A DNA stretch of 64,000 nt, taken from Nocardia sp. NBC_01327. GTDB taxonomy: Bacteria; Actinomycetota; Actinomycetes; Mycobacteriales; Mycobacteriaceae. The notes under the pieces were generated by a model, which was given only the letters and a program-made list of their open reading frames with translations, ran no database searches and was not told the origin of the DNA. The stretch is taken from the NCBI RefSeq assembly GCF_035958815.1, contig NZ_CP108383.1, forward strand, positions 3,658,001 to 3,722,000, given 5' to 3'. This document shows, piece after piece, positions 42,429-50,850 of the stretch. Positions within the stretch are counted from its first letter, which is position 1. Each line of letters starts with the position of its first letter. The translations under genes were made by a program, and so were the position numbers.

Positions 42429-43123
42429 GATGCGTTGTCCCGGTTCTGCTTCGAGGAGGTGAGGGTGAGCGTCGTCCACGCGCCGATATGAATGCGATCG
42501 CCGGACGCGATGGCGATCGGCGTCCCCTGCTCGATCGGATCGGTTCCGCCATTGAGACGCGTGCCATTGGTGGAACCGAGATCGATGAGGGCCCAGGTGT
42601 TCTCGGTCTGCGCCAGGAACAGCACGTGCACATGGGAGACGCCGGGATCCTGGGACCGCCCGGTGAGGTCGATCTCCGGGCCCGGGCCGCCGGACGCGCG
42701 GCGGCGGCCGACCCGGACCTGAGCGCCGCGCAGGACGAATGCGCGCTCGGGGTAGTGCGCGGGGAACTCGATATCGTCGTCCTCGCTGCGCATGGTGTCG
42801 AAGTAGTCGCGATCGGCGGAAATGGTTGCCGTCCAGAGGTATTCGTCCGGAACCGGTGGTGTCGCAGCGGCAACGGGTGCGGTGATCACCACGGGTGCTG
42901 CGGTGGCGACCGGGAATCCGGCGACGAAGTCGTAGCTGCATCCTTCGCAGAACCGCCCCGAGCGCGGCTCACCGCACTGCGGGCACGGTTCACCCAGAGG
43001 TTCGGCTACGGGTGTGGTGCGTTCGGCCGTAGACGTCGCCTCGCCGGGCGCACAGAGCTGCAGTCCGCACACATCGCAGAAATCCGTTGCCACCGAGTCG
43101 TGTCCGGCGGGGCAGGTCAGCAT
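42425..43123 (-). CDS. FHA-domain protein with double zinc ribbon
   Basis: A 232-residue cytosolic protein. The N terminus has CxxC pairs (MLTCPAG, CDVCG; CPQCG, CEGC) forming one or two zinc ribbons. Residues about 125-225 are an FHA domain: RVGRRRAS, then SHVHVLFL, LGSTNGTRLNG. FHA domains bind phosphothreonine. In mycobacteria PknG phosphorylates the FHA protein GarA; this protein, encoded with a PknG-type kinase, may be the matching output or scaffold. No GarA-like ETTS phosphosite is seen in the N terminus. Confidence 0.9.
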   Translation of the reverse strand: MLTCPAGHDSVATDFCDVCGLQLCAPGEATSTAERTTPVAEPLGEPCPQCGEPRSGRFCEGCSYDFVAGFPVATAAPVVITAPVAAATPPVPDEYLWTATISADRDYFDTMRSEDDDIEFPAHYPERAFVLRGAQVRVGRRRASGGPGPEIDLTGRSQDPGVSHVHVLFLAQTENTWALIDLGSTNGTRLNGGTDPIEQGTPIAIASGDRIHIGAWTTLTLTSSKQNRDNAS

Positions 43124-43132
43124 GGTCGGCCC

Positions 43133-44425
43133 CTAACGCTTGTGCACGCGGGAAGTCTTGGTGGACCGCGTATCCAAGGTCATCTCGTCCGCCTTGCGCA
43201 CCGCCGACTTCAGCCGCACGGTCCCGGTCCGGGCATCGAGCACATCGACCACTCCGGCAAGGAGTTTCGCGGTGTCCTCGTGGCCGGATTCGGCGGCCAG
43301 CTGCACCGCTCGCCCCAATCGTTGTGTGGCCGTGTCCAAATCGCCGAGCCGCCGCGCCGTGAGTCCCTCCTGAATGGCCCCGGCGAGCTCGGCCTGGCCG
43401 GTGTAGTGCGCCACCTCGGGGCTGATCTTGCTGGACTGCACCACATCATCGGTCCAGACGGCTTTGACCAGACCCTGCCCCAGCACCTCGGTACCGGCGG
43501 CATTGGTGCGCACCAGGCTCACCCGGCCCGCGAGCATGACATCCCCGACGCCGCCCGGTGCGACCTCGATGCAGATGTGATAGTCGCGGCTCTCCGCGCC
43601 GCCCCAGGATCCGGTCGGGTAATCACCTGTCTGCGTACCGGATTCGGTGCGGCGACCGCTCAGGTCGGCCAGTTCGGGAGCCACCTGTTTGACGAATTTG
43701 ACCGTCGCCCCGCGCGGCGTCCACAGGCGCAGCGCCACATCGGCGACCTCCTTGCCCATGGCCGCGGCGGTCATGGCCTGGAAGTCGGCCACCAGATCCG
43801 CCGGATCGGCGACGATATCGACGGTGCCCAGCAGCGCGGTGGAGATCTTGCGCAGTTCGGCGATCTCCCAATCGGTGCCGACGCCACGGCAGTCGCAGGC
43901 GAAAACGCCGGTACTCGAACGGATCTCGGCATCGAGCTGGTGGGCGGACTCGTGTTCGTCGCGGCCGTCGGTGAGCAGAATGGCGTGCCGCAGTCCGGCC
44001 CGGTCGCCGAACAGCGTGCGCGCCAGCTTCAACCAGGTGCCGATGGCGGTGCCGCCACCGGCGCGCAGGCCCTGGACGGCTTTGATGGCATTCTGCTTGT
44101 GGCTGGCATTGGCCTCGATGAGCGAGGGCGTCACCGGATAGACCATGCGGGCGGTATCGGTCCCGGCCACAACGGCGAAGGCCACACCGTCCCGCACCGC
44201 CGAAATCGCCGCTGCGGTCGCGTTTTTGGCGGCGCTCAGCTTGCCGTAGGTGTGATCCATGGATCCGGAGCAGTCGACGATGATGACCTCGGCCGCGCTG
44301 TCCACGACGGTGGCGGGGCCACCCGTGCTGGCTGTCACCGTGACCACGGCATTCACCCGGGTTCCGCCCGCCGGGAGGAATTCGTTCTGAAAGGTATCGA
44401 TGCGGAAACCGATGGGGGCGTTCAT
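43133..44425 (-). CDS. VWA-domain protein
   Basis: A 430-residue cytosolic protein. The von Willebrand A domain (about 40-210) has an intact metal site DCSGSM (D51, S53, S55) with later T and D in LLTDGRDEH. A beta-sandwich domain follows and then a helical C terminus (ARRLGDLDTATQRLGRAVQLA) like TPR. Such proteins act as binding partners in signalling or secretion assemblies. The ATG lies two bases beyond the phosphatase stop, with GAGGA inside that gene. Confidence 0.9.
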   Translation of the reverse strand: MNAPIGFRIDTFQNEFLPAGGTRVNAVVTVTASTGGPATVVDSAAEVIIVDCSGSMDHTYGKLSAAKNATAAAISAVRDGVAFAVVAGTDTARMVYPVTPSLIEANASHKQNAIKAVQGLRAGGGTAIGTWLKLARTLFGDRAGLRHAILLTDGRDEHESAHQLDAEIRSSTGVFACDCRGVGTDWEIAELRKISTALLGTVDIVADPADLVADFQAMTAAAMGKEVADVALRLWTPRGATVKFVKQVAPELADLSGRRTESGTQTGDYPTGSWGGAESRDYHICIEVAPGGVGDVMLAGRVSLVRTNAAGTEVLGQGLVKAVWTDDVVQSSKISPEVAHYTGQAELAGAIQEGLTARRLGDLDTATQRLGRAVQLAAESGHEDTAKLLAGVVDVLDARTGTVRLKSAVRKADEMTLDTRSTKTSRVHKR

Positions 44426-44427
44426 GA

Positions 44428-45339
44428 TCAGCAGTTCCTCGGGTTCGACGGAAACGGTGCCACGGCGACGGTGATGTTGTCGCCGCCACCGGCGGCCAGC
44501 GCCAGATCGGCCAGGTTGTGTGCCGTGGTCAGTGGTGTGGTCCGGGTGGCCGGAGCGGCCAGATCGGTGAGGGTGTCGGCGGCCGGGAAGTAGTTCCAGA
44601 GCCCGTCGCTGCACAGCAGCAGCAGGCCCGGACCGTCCGGGACGAAGTGGCGCACATGCGGTTCGAGGGCGTCCGCATCGGCGCCGAGCCAGGCGGTCAG
44701 CGTATGCGCCTCGGGGCTCGCCATGGCGGTCTCTGGATCCACGCCGTGGGCGATGAGCCCGGCGGCGACCGAATCGTCGTCGGTCAGGCAGCGCGCCGAA
44801 TCGCCCGCGGCGAGCCAGTAGGCGCGGCTGTCGCCGACCCATCCGAGCGTGATGGCCTCGGCGGTGAGCACCGCCGACACCAGCGTGCAGGCCGGACTGC
44901 GGTCACCCGAATCGCCGAGCGCCGCGACCGCCGCCGCGGCCTGCGCCATGGCGGTGACCATCGCGATGGCCGGATGCGTGCCCTCCCGCAGCTCCTCGGT
45001 GAGCCGGTCGGCGGTGGTGACGGCGGCGCGTTCGGCGGCCTCGTCGGCACGATCTGAGGAGGAGACGCCGTCGGACACCACCGCAACCCGGATGTGCGGT
45101 TCGGTGAGTTGCCGCAGCGCCATCGCATCCTCGTTGTGCGCGTGGCGTTTTCCGCGATCGGTCACCGCGGCACAGCTGCCGAGATCGAGTTCGCGGCGAT
45201 CGGGCACTGGTTCGGTGACCTCTCCGGAGAGTGCGTATCCGCAGTCCTCACAGAACCGGTCGCCGATCTCGAACGCGGTTGCGCATTTCGGGCAGATGTC
45301 GCTCAACTCATCATCCTTCGTGGTCGTCATCGACCGCAT
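44428..45339 (-). CDS. PP2C-type serine/threonine phosphatase with zinc ribbon
   Basis: A 303-residue protein. N-terminal CPKCA and CEDCG make a zinc ribbon. The PP2C domain follows with the metal-binding residues in HAHNEDAM, VVSDGVSS, LLCSDGLWNYF and GGGDNITV. It would reverse the phosphorylation made by the kinase of the same operon. The start could also be nine bases further in; neither has a strong ribosome site, and it begins within four bases of the kinase stop, consistent with coupling. Confidence 0.92.
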   Translation of the reverse strand: MRSMTTTKDDELSDICPKCATAFEIGDRFCEDCGYALSGEVTEPVPDRRELDLGSCAAVTDRGKRHAHNEDAMALRQLTEPHIRVAVVSDGVSSSDRADEAAERAAVTTADRLTEELREGTHPAIAMVTAMAQAAAAVAALGDSGDRSPACTLVSAVLTAEAITLGWVGDSRAYWLAAGDSARCLTDDDSVAAGLIAHGVDPETAMASPEAHTLTAWLGADADALEPHVRHFVPDGPGLLLLCSDGLWNYFPAADTLTDLAAPATRTTPLTTAHNLADLALAAGGGDNITVAVAPFPSNPRNC

Positions 45340-45342
45340 TGC

Positions 45343-47616
45343 TCACACCCAGCTGACGGGACGAACGGCGTTGGCCCGGTTCACCAGATCGCGCCGGGCG
45401 GTGGCGTCCGGCGTGAGCCGGGCCAGGGTCCGGTACTGCGCTTCGAGGGCGCGCCGCAGGCCGGTATCGGTGAATCGGCAGCCGAGCACCATGAGGCTGT
45501 GTGGAATGGGTTGTCCCACAGCCAGTTCCCGCGCGGCCTCGAGGACGGCAATGCTCTTCCAGGCCTTGTGTTCCGGATCGAGGGGGAGTCCGGTGAGCCG
45601 GTCACCCGCCGCCGCCAGGTACTTGTGCGCCCGCTGCAAGGCGCCCCCCTCGAGTTCTGCGCCGAAGGCCGCAAGCTGCGCGGCCACATGGTGACTCGAG
45701 CTCGCCGGTACCGACTCCGCGGCCGCTATGGCTCCGTCGATATCACGGTCCCGCAGGCGGGTTCGCGCCACACCGAAGGCGGCGCTGGCATAGGCATTAT
45801 CGGTGCGCCACACCCGTTCGTAGAGCGCGGCTGCCGTGGTCGCGTCGCCCTCGCACTCGGCGGCCGCCGCGAAGGCCAGCTTGACTGCGGGCTCACCGGG
45901 AAGCAGGTCGTAGACCGTATCGAAAAACGCACGGGCCGAGGAGGTTTCGCCCGCTGCCAAGGATGCCAGGCCCCGATACCAGGTGATCCGCCAGTCGGCG
46001 TCCTCGGACGCCTCCAGCACATCCAGTTCCGTGCGGGCGGCGGCCGGATCACCGGCATCGATGCGCGCCCGCACCAGGGCGAGGGTCAATTCGGGGGAGG
46101 AGACCGGTGCGGCCTCCAGGGCGGCCACCACCATTGTCGGATCGCCGCCGGCATTGGTGGCCAGGAACCCGGCGGCCGGATCGGCCGGATCCACGAGCGG
46201 AATCGGCAGTGCCGCCGCGATCTCCGCCGGCGCGGGCAGGCTCGGCCACTGGTCCGGCTCGGTGCCGAAAGTCCTTCGCTCCCCGCTGAATACGGTCGAG
46301 GGGGCCGGTCGCGGCACCCCGTCCTGCGCCGCGACCACCTCGCGCAATACCCCGGTGACCTGTTCGATCATCTCCGCGGCGGAGGCGAAACGATCATTGG
46401 CATCGGGTGCGGTGGCACGGATGAGCAGCCGGTGGAAGGACGGGTACGCGGCCAGCAGCGGGACCTCGGCGGCGGGCGGCAGGCTGTAGCGGTAGGCCGA
46501 GCGGTAGTCGAAATTGAAGGTCAGCAGGGCGAGGGTGCGCGCGACCGTGAACAGATCCGATTCGATCGACGCGCCTTCGGTTTCCAGTTCCGGCGCGCAG
46601 TAGCCGTCGGTTTTGAAGCCGGCGCTCTCCTCGTCGTCCATGCGCCGCACGGCGCCCAGATCGATGAGCTTGAGCTGCTCCTCGGTCTGAATCATATTGT
46701 CGGGCTTGAAATCGCAGTACAGCAGTCCGAGGGAGTGCAGATGCCCGAGCGCGGGCAGGATCTCGAGAATGTAGGCCAGACCCTGGGCCAGCGGCAGCGG
46801 CGCCAGATTGCCGATGACATCGCGCTGGGACCGCAACTCCTTGAGCGACGCCCCGCCGACGTACTCCATGACGATGTAGCCGACCTGCTCCCCGGTCCGG
46901 GGATCGGGATGCCGCACGAAATTGAAGATCTTCACGATATTCGGATGTTCCACCGTGGCCAGGAACTGCCGCTCGGCCGCCGCCGCGGCCATGGCATCGG
47001 CGTCGCCGGTGTCGAGCAGGCCCTTGAGCACCACCCAGCGATCGCTCACATTGCGGTCGCGCGCCAGGTAGATCCAGCCCAGGCCGCCGTGCGCGAGGCA
47101 GCCCAGCACCTCGTACTGGCCCGAAACGAGTTCCCCGGCAGTGAGTTTGGGGGTAAAGGAGTAGGCGGACCCGCACTGGCGGCAGAAGCCTTCCGGGCGT
47201 CCGGGGGTGGTGTCACGGCCCCGGCCGACCGGTGTGCCGCAGCTGCTGCAGAAGCGCTCCCGCTCGGGCACCTGGGGATCGGACAGCACCGCCGTCGACG
47301 GATCCCGGTACGGTACTTGCGGAATCGAGACCAGGCCCGCGCCCAGGCGGCCGCGCGCCGAGCGGGCGGTGCGGTTGGAGCGACTGGATCGTGAGGAGGA
47401 CCGGCTCGAGCCGCGGCGGCTCTGCCTGCCCGAGGACGAGGTGAACGGGGTCGACGGGCCGGGGGAACGGAGCGAGTGGGCGGGCGTGGCGACGGACGGT
47501 GTGACCGCGACGCCGTTCACTGCCGAAACGAGTTGCGGCGCGGGCGCCATTCCGCACTCATCGCAGAAGCCGTCCGCGATGGCGCCGCCGCAGCCGGGGC
47601 GGGTACAGGGGTTCAT
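45343..47616 (-). CDS. pknG: PknG-type serine/threonine protein kinase
   Basis: A 757-residue kinase with PknG order: N-terminal zinc ribbon (C4, C9, C18, C21), a long serine/arginine-rich linker (about 60-90), rubredoxin-like pairs C123/C126 and C145/C148, kinase domain (about 166-430) and TPR-like helices to the end. ATP lysine is K198 in VVLKGL; the catalytic loop CDFKPDN (D302) lacks the usual HRD arginine, and the metal loop is LIDLGAV, both as in mycobacterial PknG. In mycobacteria PknG controls glutamate metabolism through GarA. The extra zinc ribbon and basic linker are not in M. tuberculosis PknG as I remember it. Confidence 0.94.
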   Translation of the reverse strand: MNPCTRPGCGGAIADGFCDECGMAPAPQLVSAVNGVAVTPSVATPAHSLRSPGPSTPFTSSSGRQSRRGSSRSSSRSSRSNRTARSARGRLGAGLVSIPQVPYRDPSTAVLSDPQVPERERFCSSCGTPVGRGRDTTPGRPEGFCRQCGSAYSFTPKLTAGELVSGQYEVLGCLAHGGLGWIYLARDRNVSDRWVVLKGLLDTGDADAMAAAAAERQFLATVEHPNIVKIFNFVRHPDPRTGEQVGYIVMEYVGGASLKELRSQRDVIGNLAPLPLAQGLAYILEILPALGHLHSLGLLYCDFKPDNMIQTEEQLKLIDLGAVRRMDDEESAGFKTDGYCAPELETEGASIESDLFTVARTLALLTFNFDYRSAYRYSLPPAAEVPLLAAYPSFHRLLIRATAPDANDRFASAAEMIEQVTGVLREVVAAQDGVPRPAPSTVFSGERRTFGTEPDQWPSLPAPAEIAAALPIPLVDPADPAAGFLATNAGGDPTMVVAALEAAPVSSPELTLALVRARIDAGDPAAARTELDVLEASEDADWRITWYRGLASLAAGETSSARAFFDTVYDLLPGEPAVKLAFAAAAECEGDATTAAALYERVWRTDNAYASAAFGVARTRLRDRDIDGAIAAAESVPASSSHHVAAQLAAFGAELEGGALQRAHKYLAAAGDRLTGLPLDPEHKAWKSIAVLEAARELAVGQPIPHSLMVLGCRFTDTGLRRALEAQYRTLARLTPDATARRDLVNRANAVRPVSWV

Positions 47617-48827
47617 GCTGTGGTTGTCCGTTCGGTAATGGACCGCTGGTATTCCGTCAATGCCCGGGTTGCGGCAGCGAGATCGCAAGGCGTGCAGTGC
47701 AGTAGCTCGTATGCTCGGCGATATCGCGCATCGACCGTGGTGTTTTCGCTCAAGTACAGGCGGGCGCCCTTGGCGCGGTACGCGTCCAGTCGCCCGCGCA
47801 GTTCGTCCCGTCGATCCAGCAGCGCCACCGCATGATCGCGTGCGGTATCGGCGGCGGTGCGCGCCCGCTCCACATCGCGGGTCAGTGCCACCACCTCGTC
47901 ATTGACCCGGGTCCAGTGCGCCGCGCGGCCTGTGTGCAGCAGGTTCAGTCGATCCCGCAGTGGGGCAAGGGGTTCCAAGACCGGGGGAGCGGCGCCGAGG
48001 ATCTTCGCGGAAGTGGTGTTCGCGGCGGTCAGCGCGGTGTCGTACAGGGCCGCTGTCGCTTCCACTGCCTCGGCCAGGGTCGACAGCCGCTGCGCGACAC
48101 TCTCGCGGCGTGCCCGCAGTTCGGCCAGTTTCGCTCGCAGTTCCTCGATTTCGCGGGTGAGGGCCACCGGGTCGGCCGGATCCGGGTGCCGTTCGGCGAC
48201 CGTCAGCGGATCGGACATGGCAAGTGCGCGTTCGGTGTTCAACCGCTGCTCCACTCTCGCGATGTGCGCGAGCAGCGGATGGTCGATCGCGGCGAGTTCC
48301 AGGGCCGCGGCGCTCTGCCGAATCTCGCGCACCCCGGCATCGGCCCGGTCGACGCCGGGCAGAAACGACGAGGCCACGGTATCGGCGGCCGCGGCCATGC
48401 GCGCGATCTCGGAGTAGCCGGCCGTCATCTCGCCCACCAGTTGCGCCAGCGTAAGCGAGCGTCCCACCGCTGCGGGCCCGGTCAGCTGCCGTTCGCCGAA
48501 CGGAATCGGTTGCGGCGCAAGCACCACCGACGGCCCGCACAGCAGTGCCGTGAGATCGCTCAATTCGGCCGGACCCGGCCGCAGCCGCCGTATCCGCACC
48601 TCGTGCACCCGCGCCACCACACCCTCGAACAGGGTGAATTGCGACCACACCACGCCCAGTCGGCCCCGCGCCGCCGCCCATCGCTGCGCACTGGCGCCGG
48701 CCAGTGGCACCTCATCGAGAAAACGAACCCCCGGATGACCCTCCAACTCCACCAGATTCGCGGAGATATCGGAGCGATCGGCATCGAGCCGGGCCAAGGC
48801 CGTATCGGCCTCGGCAAGTGTCAACAC
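47613..48827 (-). CDS. Coiled-coil protein heading the PknG operon
   Basis: A 404-residue soluble protein without known domain. It is helical throughout with long coiled-coil parts (for example LTREIEELRAKLAELRARRESVAQRLS around 225-250 and VVALTRDVERARTAADTARDHAV). GTG start. The stop overlaps the kinase start as ATGA, so the two are coupled. It may serve as scaffold for the phosphatase, VWA and FHA proteins. I know no characterised homologue. Confidence 0.8.
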   Translation of the reverse strand: MLTLAEADTALARLDADRSDISANLVELEGHPGVRFLDEVPLAGASAQRWAAARGRLGVVWSQFTLFEGVVARVHEVRIRRLRPGPAELSDLTALLCGPSVVLAPQPIPFGERQLTGPAAVGRSLTLAQLVGEMTAGYSEIARMAAAADTVASSFLPGVDRADAGVREIRQSAAALELAAIDHPLLAHIARVEQRLNTERALAMSDPLTVAERHPDPADPVALTREIEELRAKLAELRARRESVAQRLSTLAEAVEATAALYDTALTAANTTSAKILGAAPPVLEPLAPLRDRLNLLHTGRAAHWTRVNDEVVALTRDVERARTAADTARDHAVALLDRRDELRGRLDAYRAKGARLYLSENTTVDARYRRAYELLHCTPCDLAAATRALTEYQRSITERTTTA

Positions 48828-48859
48828 TGACTAGCCCCCCGTACAAACGATGGATCTTG

Positions 48860-48922
48860 ATGGGGTCAACCCCCATAGCCAATGCTGCCACCACTGCCCG
48901 TAAGCAAATCGTAAGTATTTGC
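48860..48922. promoter_or_regulatory. Two palindromes between the PknG operon and tesB
   Basis: ATGGGG-TCAAC-CCCCAT lies at 48860-48876 and GCAAAT-CGTAAGT-ATTTGC at 48904-48922, both with perfect six-base arms. They sit in the 188-base divergent region; which gene they serve is unknown, but both are nearer to the kinase operon. Confidence 0.45.
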
Positions 48923-49015
48923 CGGACTTCGGCGTGCGGTGCTCGGGCAGGTCGCGCAGGTCCCGGTAGTGACCGGTTGTTAGCCTGAGCCGGACAATCC
49001 GGAAGGGAACGGTGC

Positions 49016-49867
49016 ATGGCAACGATCGAAGAGGCCCTCGAAATCGAGCGGCTCGAGCGTGACATCTTCCGTGGCGCGTCCACCAAGACGCAGCTGCCGC
49101 GCACGTTCGGCGGTCAGGTTGCCGGACAGGCGCTGGTCGCGGCGACCCGGACGGTGGACCCCGCCTATCAGGTGCATTCGCTGCACGGCTACTTCCTGCG
49201 GCCCGGCAATCCCCTGGAACCTACTGTCTTCCTGGTGGACCGCATTCGCGACGGCCGTTCCTTCTGCACCCGCCGCGTGACCGGCGTGCAGAACGGTGAT
49301 GCCATCTTCACCATGTCGGCGTCCTTCCACGTCGGTGACGAGGGCCCCGAGCACCAGGACGAGATGCCGACCGTGCCCGCACCGGACGACCTGCCCGATG
49401 CCGCCATCTCGATGAGTCCCGAACGGCTCTGGGCCATGCGGGAATGGGAGCACTGGGATATCCGGACCGTCCCGCAGGAGCTCGTGGACCGCCGCGAGGG
49501 CCTGGCCGCCCAGCAGCAGGTCTGGTTCCGCTACCGCCACCCCCTGCCCAACGACCCCCTCTTCCACGTCTGCACCCTCGCCTACATGAGCGATATGACC
49601 CTGCTCGGCTCCTCGAAGGTCCCCCACCCCGACGAACCGACCCAGAACGCCTCCCTCGACCACGCCATGTGGTTCCTCCGCCCCTTCCGCGCCGACGACT
49701 GGCTCCTCTACGACCAGCAATCCCCCTCCGCCGGCTTCGGCCGCGCCCTCACCGCGGGCCGCATCTGGAACCGCCAGGGCGAACTCGTCGCCGTCGTAGT
49801 CCAGGAGGGCCTCATCCGCACCTTCCGCGACAAGAAGGCCGAGTCCTTCCCCTCGGGCACGAACTGA
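49016..49867 (+). CDS. tesB: Acyl-CoA thioesterase II
   Basis: A 283-residue double-hotdog thioesterase that hydrolyses acyl-CoA to fatty acid and CoA. Signatures: RTFGGQVAGQALVAA near residue 30, VHSLHGYFLRPG near 57, and in the second hotdog NASLDHAMWFLRPFRADDWLLYDQQSP. In M. tuberculosis the gene (tesB2) lies between pdxS and pdxT; here it keeps that order but with long insertions on both sides. Ribosome site GGAAGGGAAC. Confidence 0.95.
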   Translation: MATIEEALEIERLERDIFRGASTKTQLPRTFGGQVAGQALVAATRTVDPAYQVHSLHGYFLRPGNPLEPTVFLVDRIRDGRSFCTRRVTGVQNGDAIFTMSASFHVGDEGPEHQDEMPTVPAPDDLPDAAISMSPERLWAMREWEHWDIRTVPQELVDRREGLAAQQQVWFRYRHPLPNDPLFHVCTLAYMSDMTLLGSSKVPHPDEPTQNASLDHAMWFLRPFRADDWLLYDQQSPSAGFGRALTAGRIWNRQGELVAVVVQEGLIRTFRDKKAESFPSGTN

Positions 49868-49895
49868 GCGGCCAACCGCTTTTCGGCCGCCTCGG

Positions 49896-50849
49896 TTACG
49901 CGAGGCTGTCGTGGACGAAACGCATGAAATCGGCGTTGTAGGCGTCTGCGGCAGGACTTTTCGCGATCGGGTGGGTGGCGTTGTCGGTGACTGCGGCATC
50001 GACCTTCGGCGCGTGGGTGCGCAGCGTGTCGGCGAATTGGCCGACCAGCTCATCGGTTTCGACCCAGAGCTGATCGTTACGGGCGAGGCGATAGTGCACC
50101 GGGACCGTGATCGCTGAACTGACCCGCGACCAGTTGGCGCGCGGCCACGCGCCGGAGATTTCGAGCAGCTCCGGACGGACCAGAGCGATATCGCCGAAGG
50201 TGAGGCTCTGGATGGGCGGCAAGGCATTCCAGATGCCGGCGGTATACGGACGCGGGACCTGACCGACGTCGGCCACGCCGAGTGCGCGCAGCGGCCAGCG
50301 TTGCGTACCGGTGGCCGCCGCGGCGGACCAGCGGGCCGCGAGCGTCAGGGCGATCGCCCCGCCGATGGAGGAACCGTGCACCACAATGCCGCCGGCGGGA
50401 TTGCCGTGGGTGTTCCAGATTTCGGTGATCGCGTCGTCGAGGCGGGCGGCGTTCGCTTCGAACAGGCCGTCGTCGCTGCCGGGCGGGAAGTTCAGCGACG
50501 TACTGCCGCCGTAGCCGGGGCGGTCCGGCGCGAACGCGGAGAGTCCCTGTGCGGCAGCCAGTTCGAGCTGGGAGTGTCCGGGGACGTCGGTCTCGGCGGA
50601 CGAGGAGCCGCCGCCGTGAATGAACACGAGCAGCGGCGAGCCGGGTAGCGGGTCGGTGGTCAGGCGGAAACGACCGGTCATGGAGCCGCCGAGCAGGCTC
50701 AGCGGCTGGGTGCCGGGCGCGGCGACCGGGTCGGCGGCCGCGCGGCCGAAACGCAGTCCGCTCAACAGCACTGCGGTCGCGCCGAGTCCGGTCAGCACGT
50801 CCCGCCGAGTGGCGAGGCCGGTGTGGGCAGGCAGGTTCATCGAGCTCAT
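49896..50849 (-). CDS. Alpha/beta hydrolase with twin-arginine signal
   Basis: A 317-residue protein whose N terminus ATRRDVLTGLGATAVLLSGL is a twin-arginine export signal. The hydrolase domain has FIHGGGSSS (oxyanion loop) and GSSIGG as nucleophile elbow, with THPIAK as likely late histidine. It could act on an ester or lactone outside the cytosol. It begins two bases after the stop of the ligase gene and closes the ring-cleavage operon. An in-frame ATG nine bases later is equally possible. Confidence 0.83.
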   Translation of the reverse strand: MSSMNLPAHTGLATRRDVLTGLGATAVLLSGLRFGRAAADPVAAPGTQPLSLLGGSMTGRFRLTTDPLPGSPLLVFIHGGGSSSAETDVPGHSQLELAAAQGLSAFAPDRPGYGGSTSLNFPPGSDDGLFEANAARLDDAITEIWNTHGNPAGGIVVHGSSIGGAIALTLAARWSAAAATGTQRWPLRALGVADVGQVPRPYTAGIWNALPPIQSLTFGDIALVRPELLEISGAWPRANWSRVSSAITVPVHYRLARNDQLWVETDELVGQFADTLRTHAPKVDAAVTDNATHPIAKSPAADAYNADFMRFVHDSLA

Positions 50850-50850
50850 T

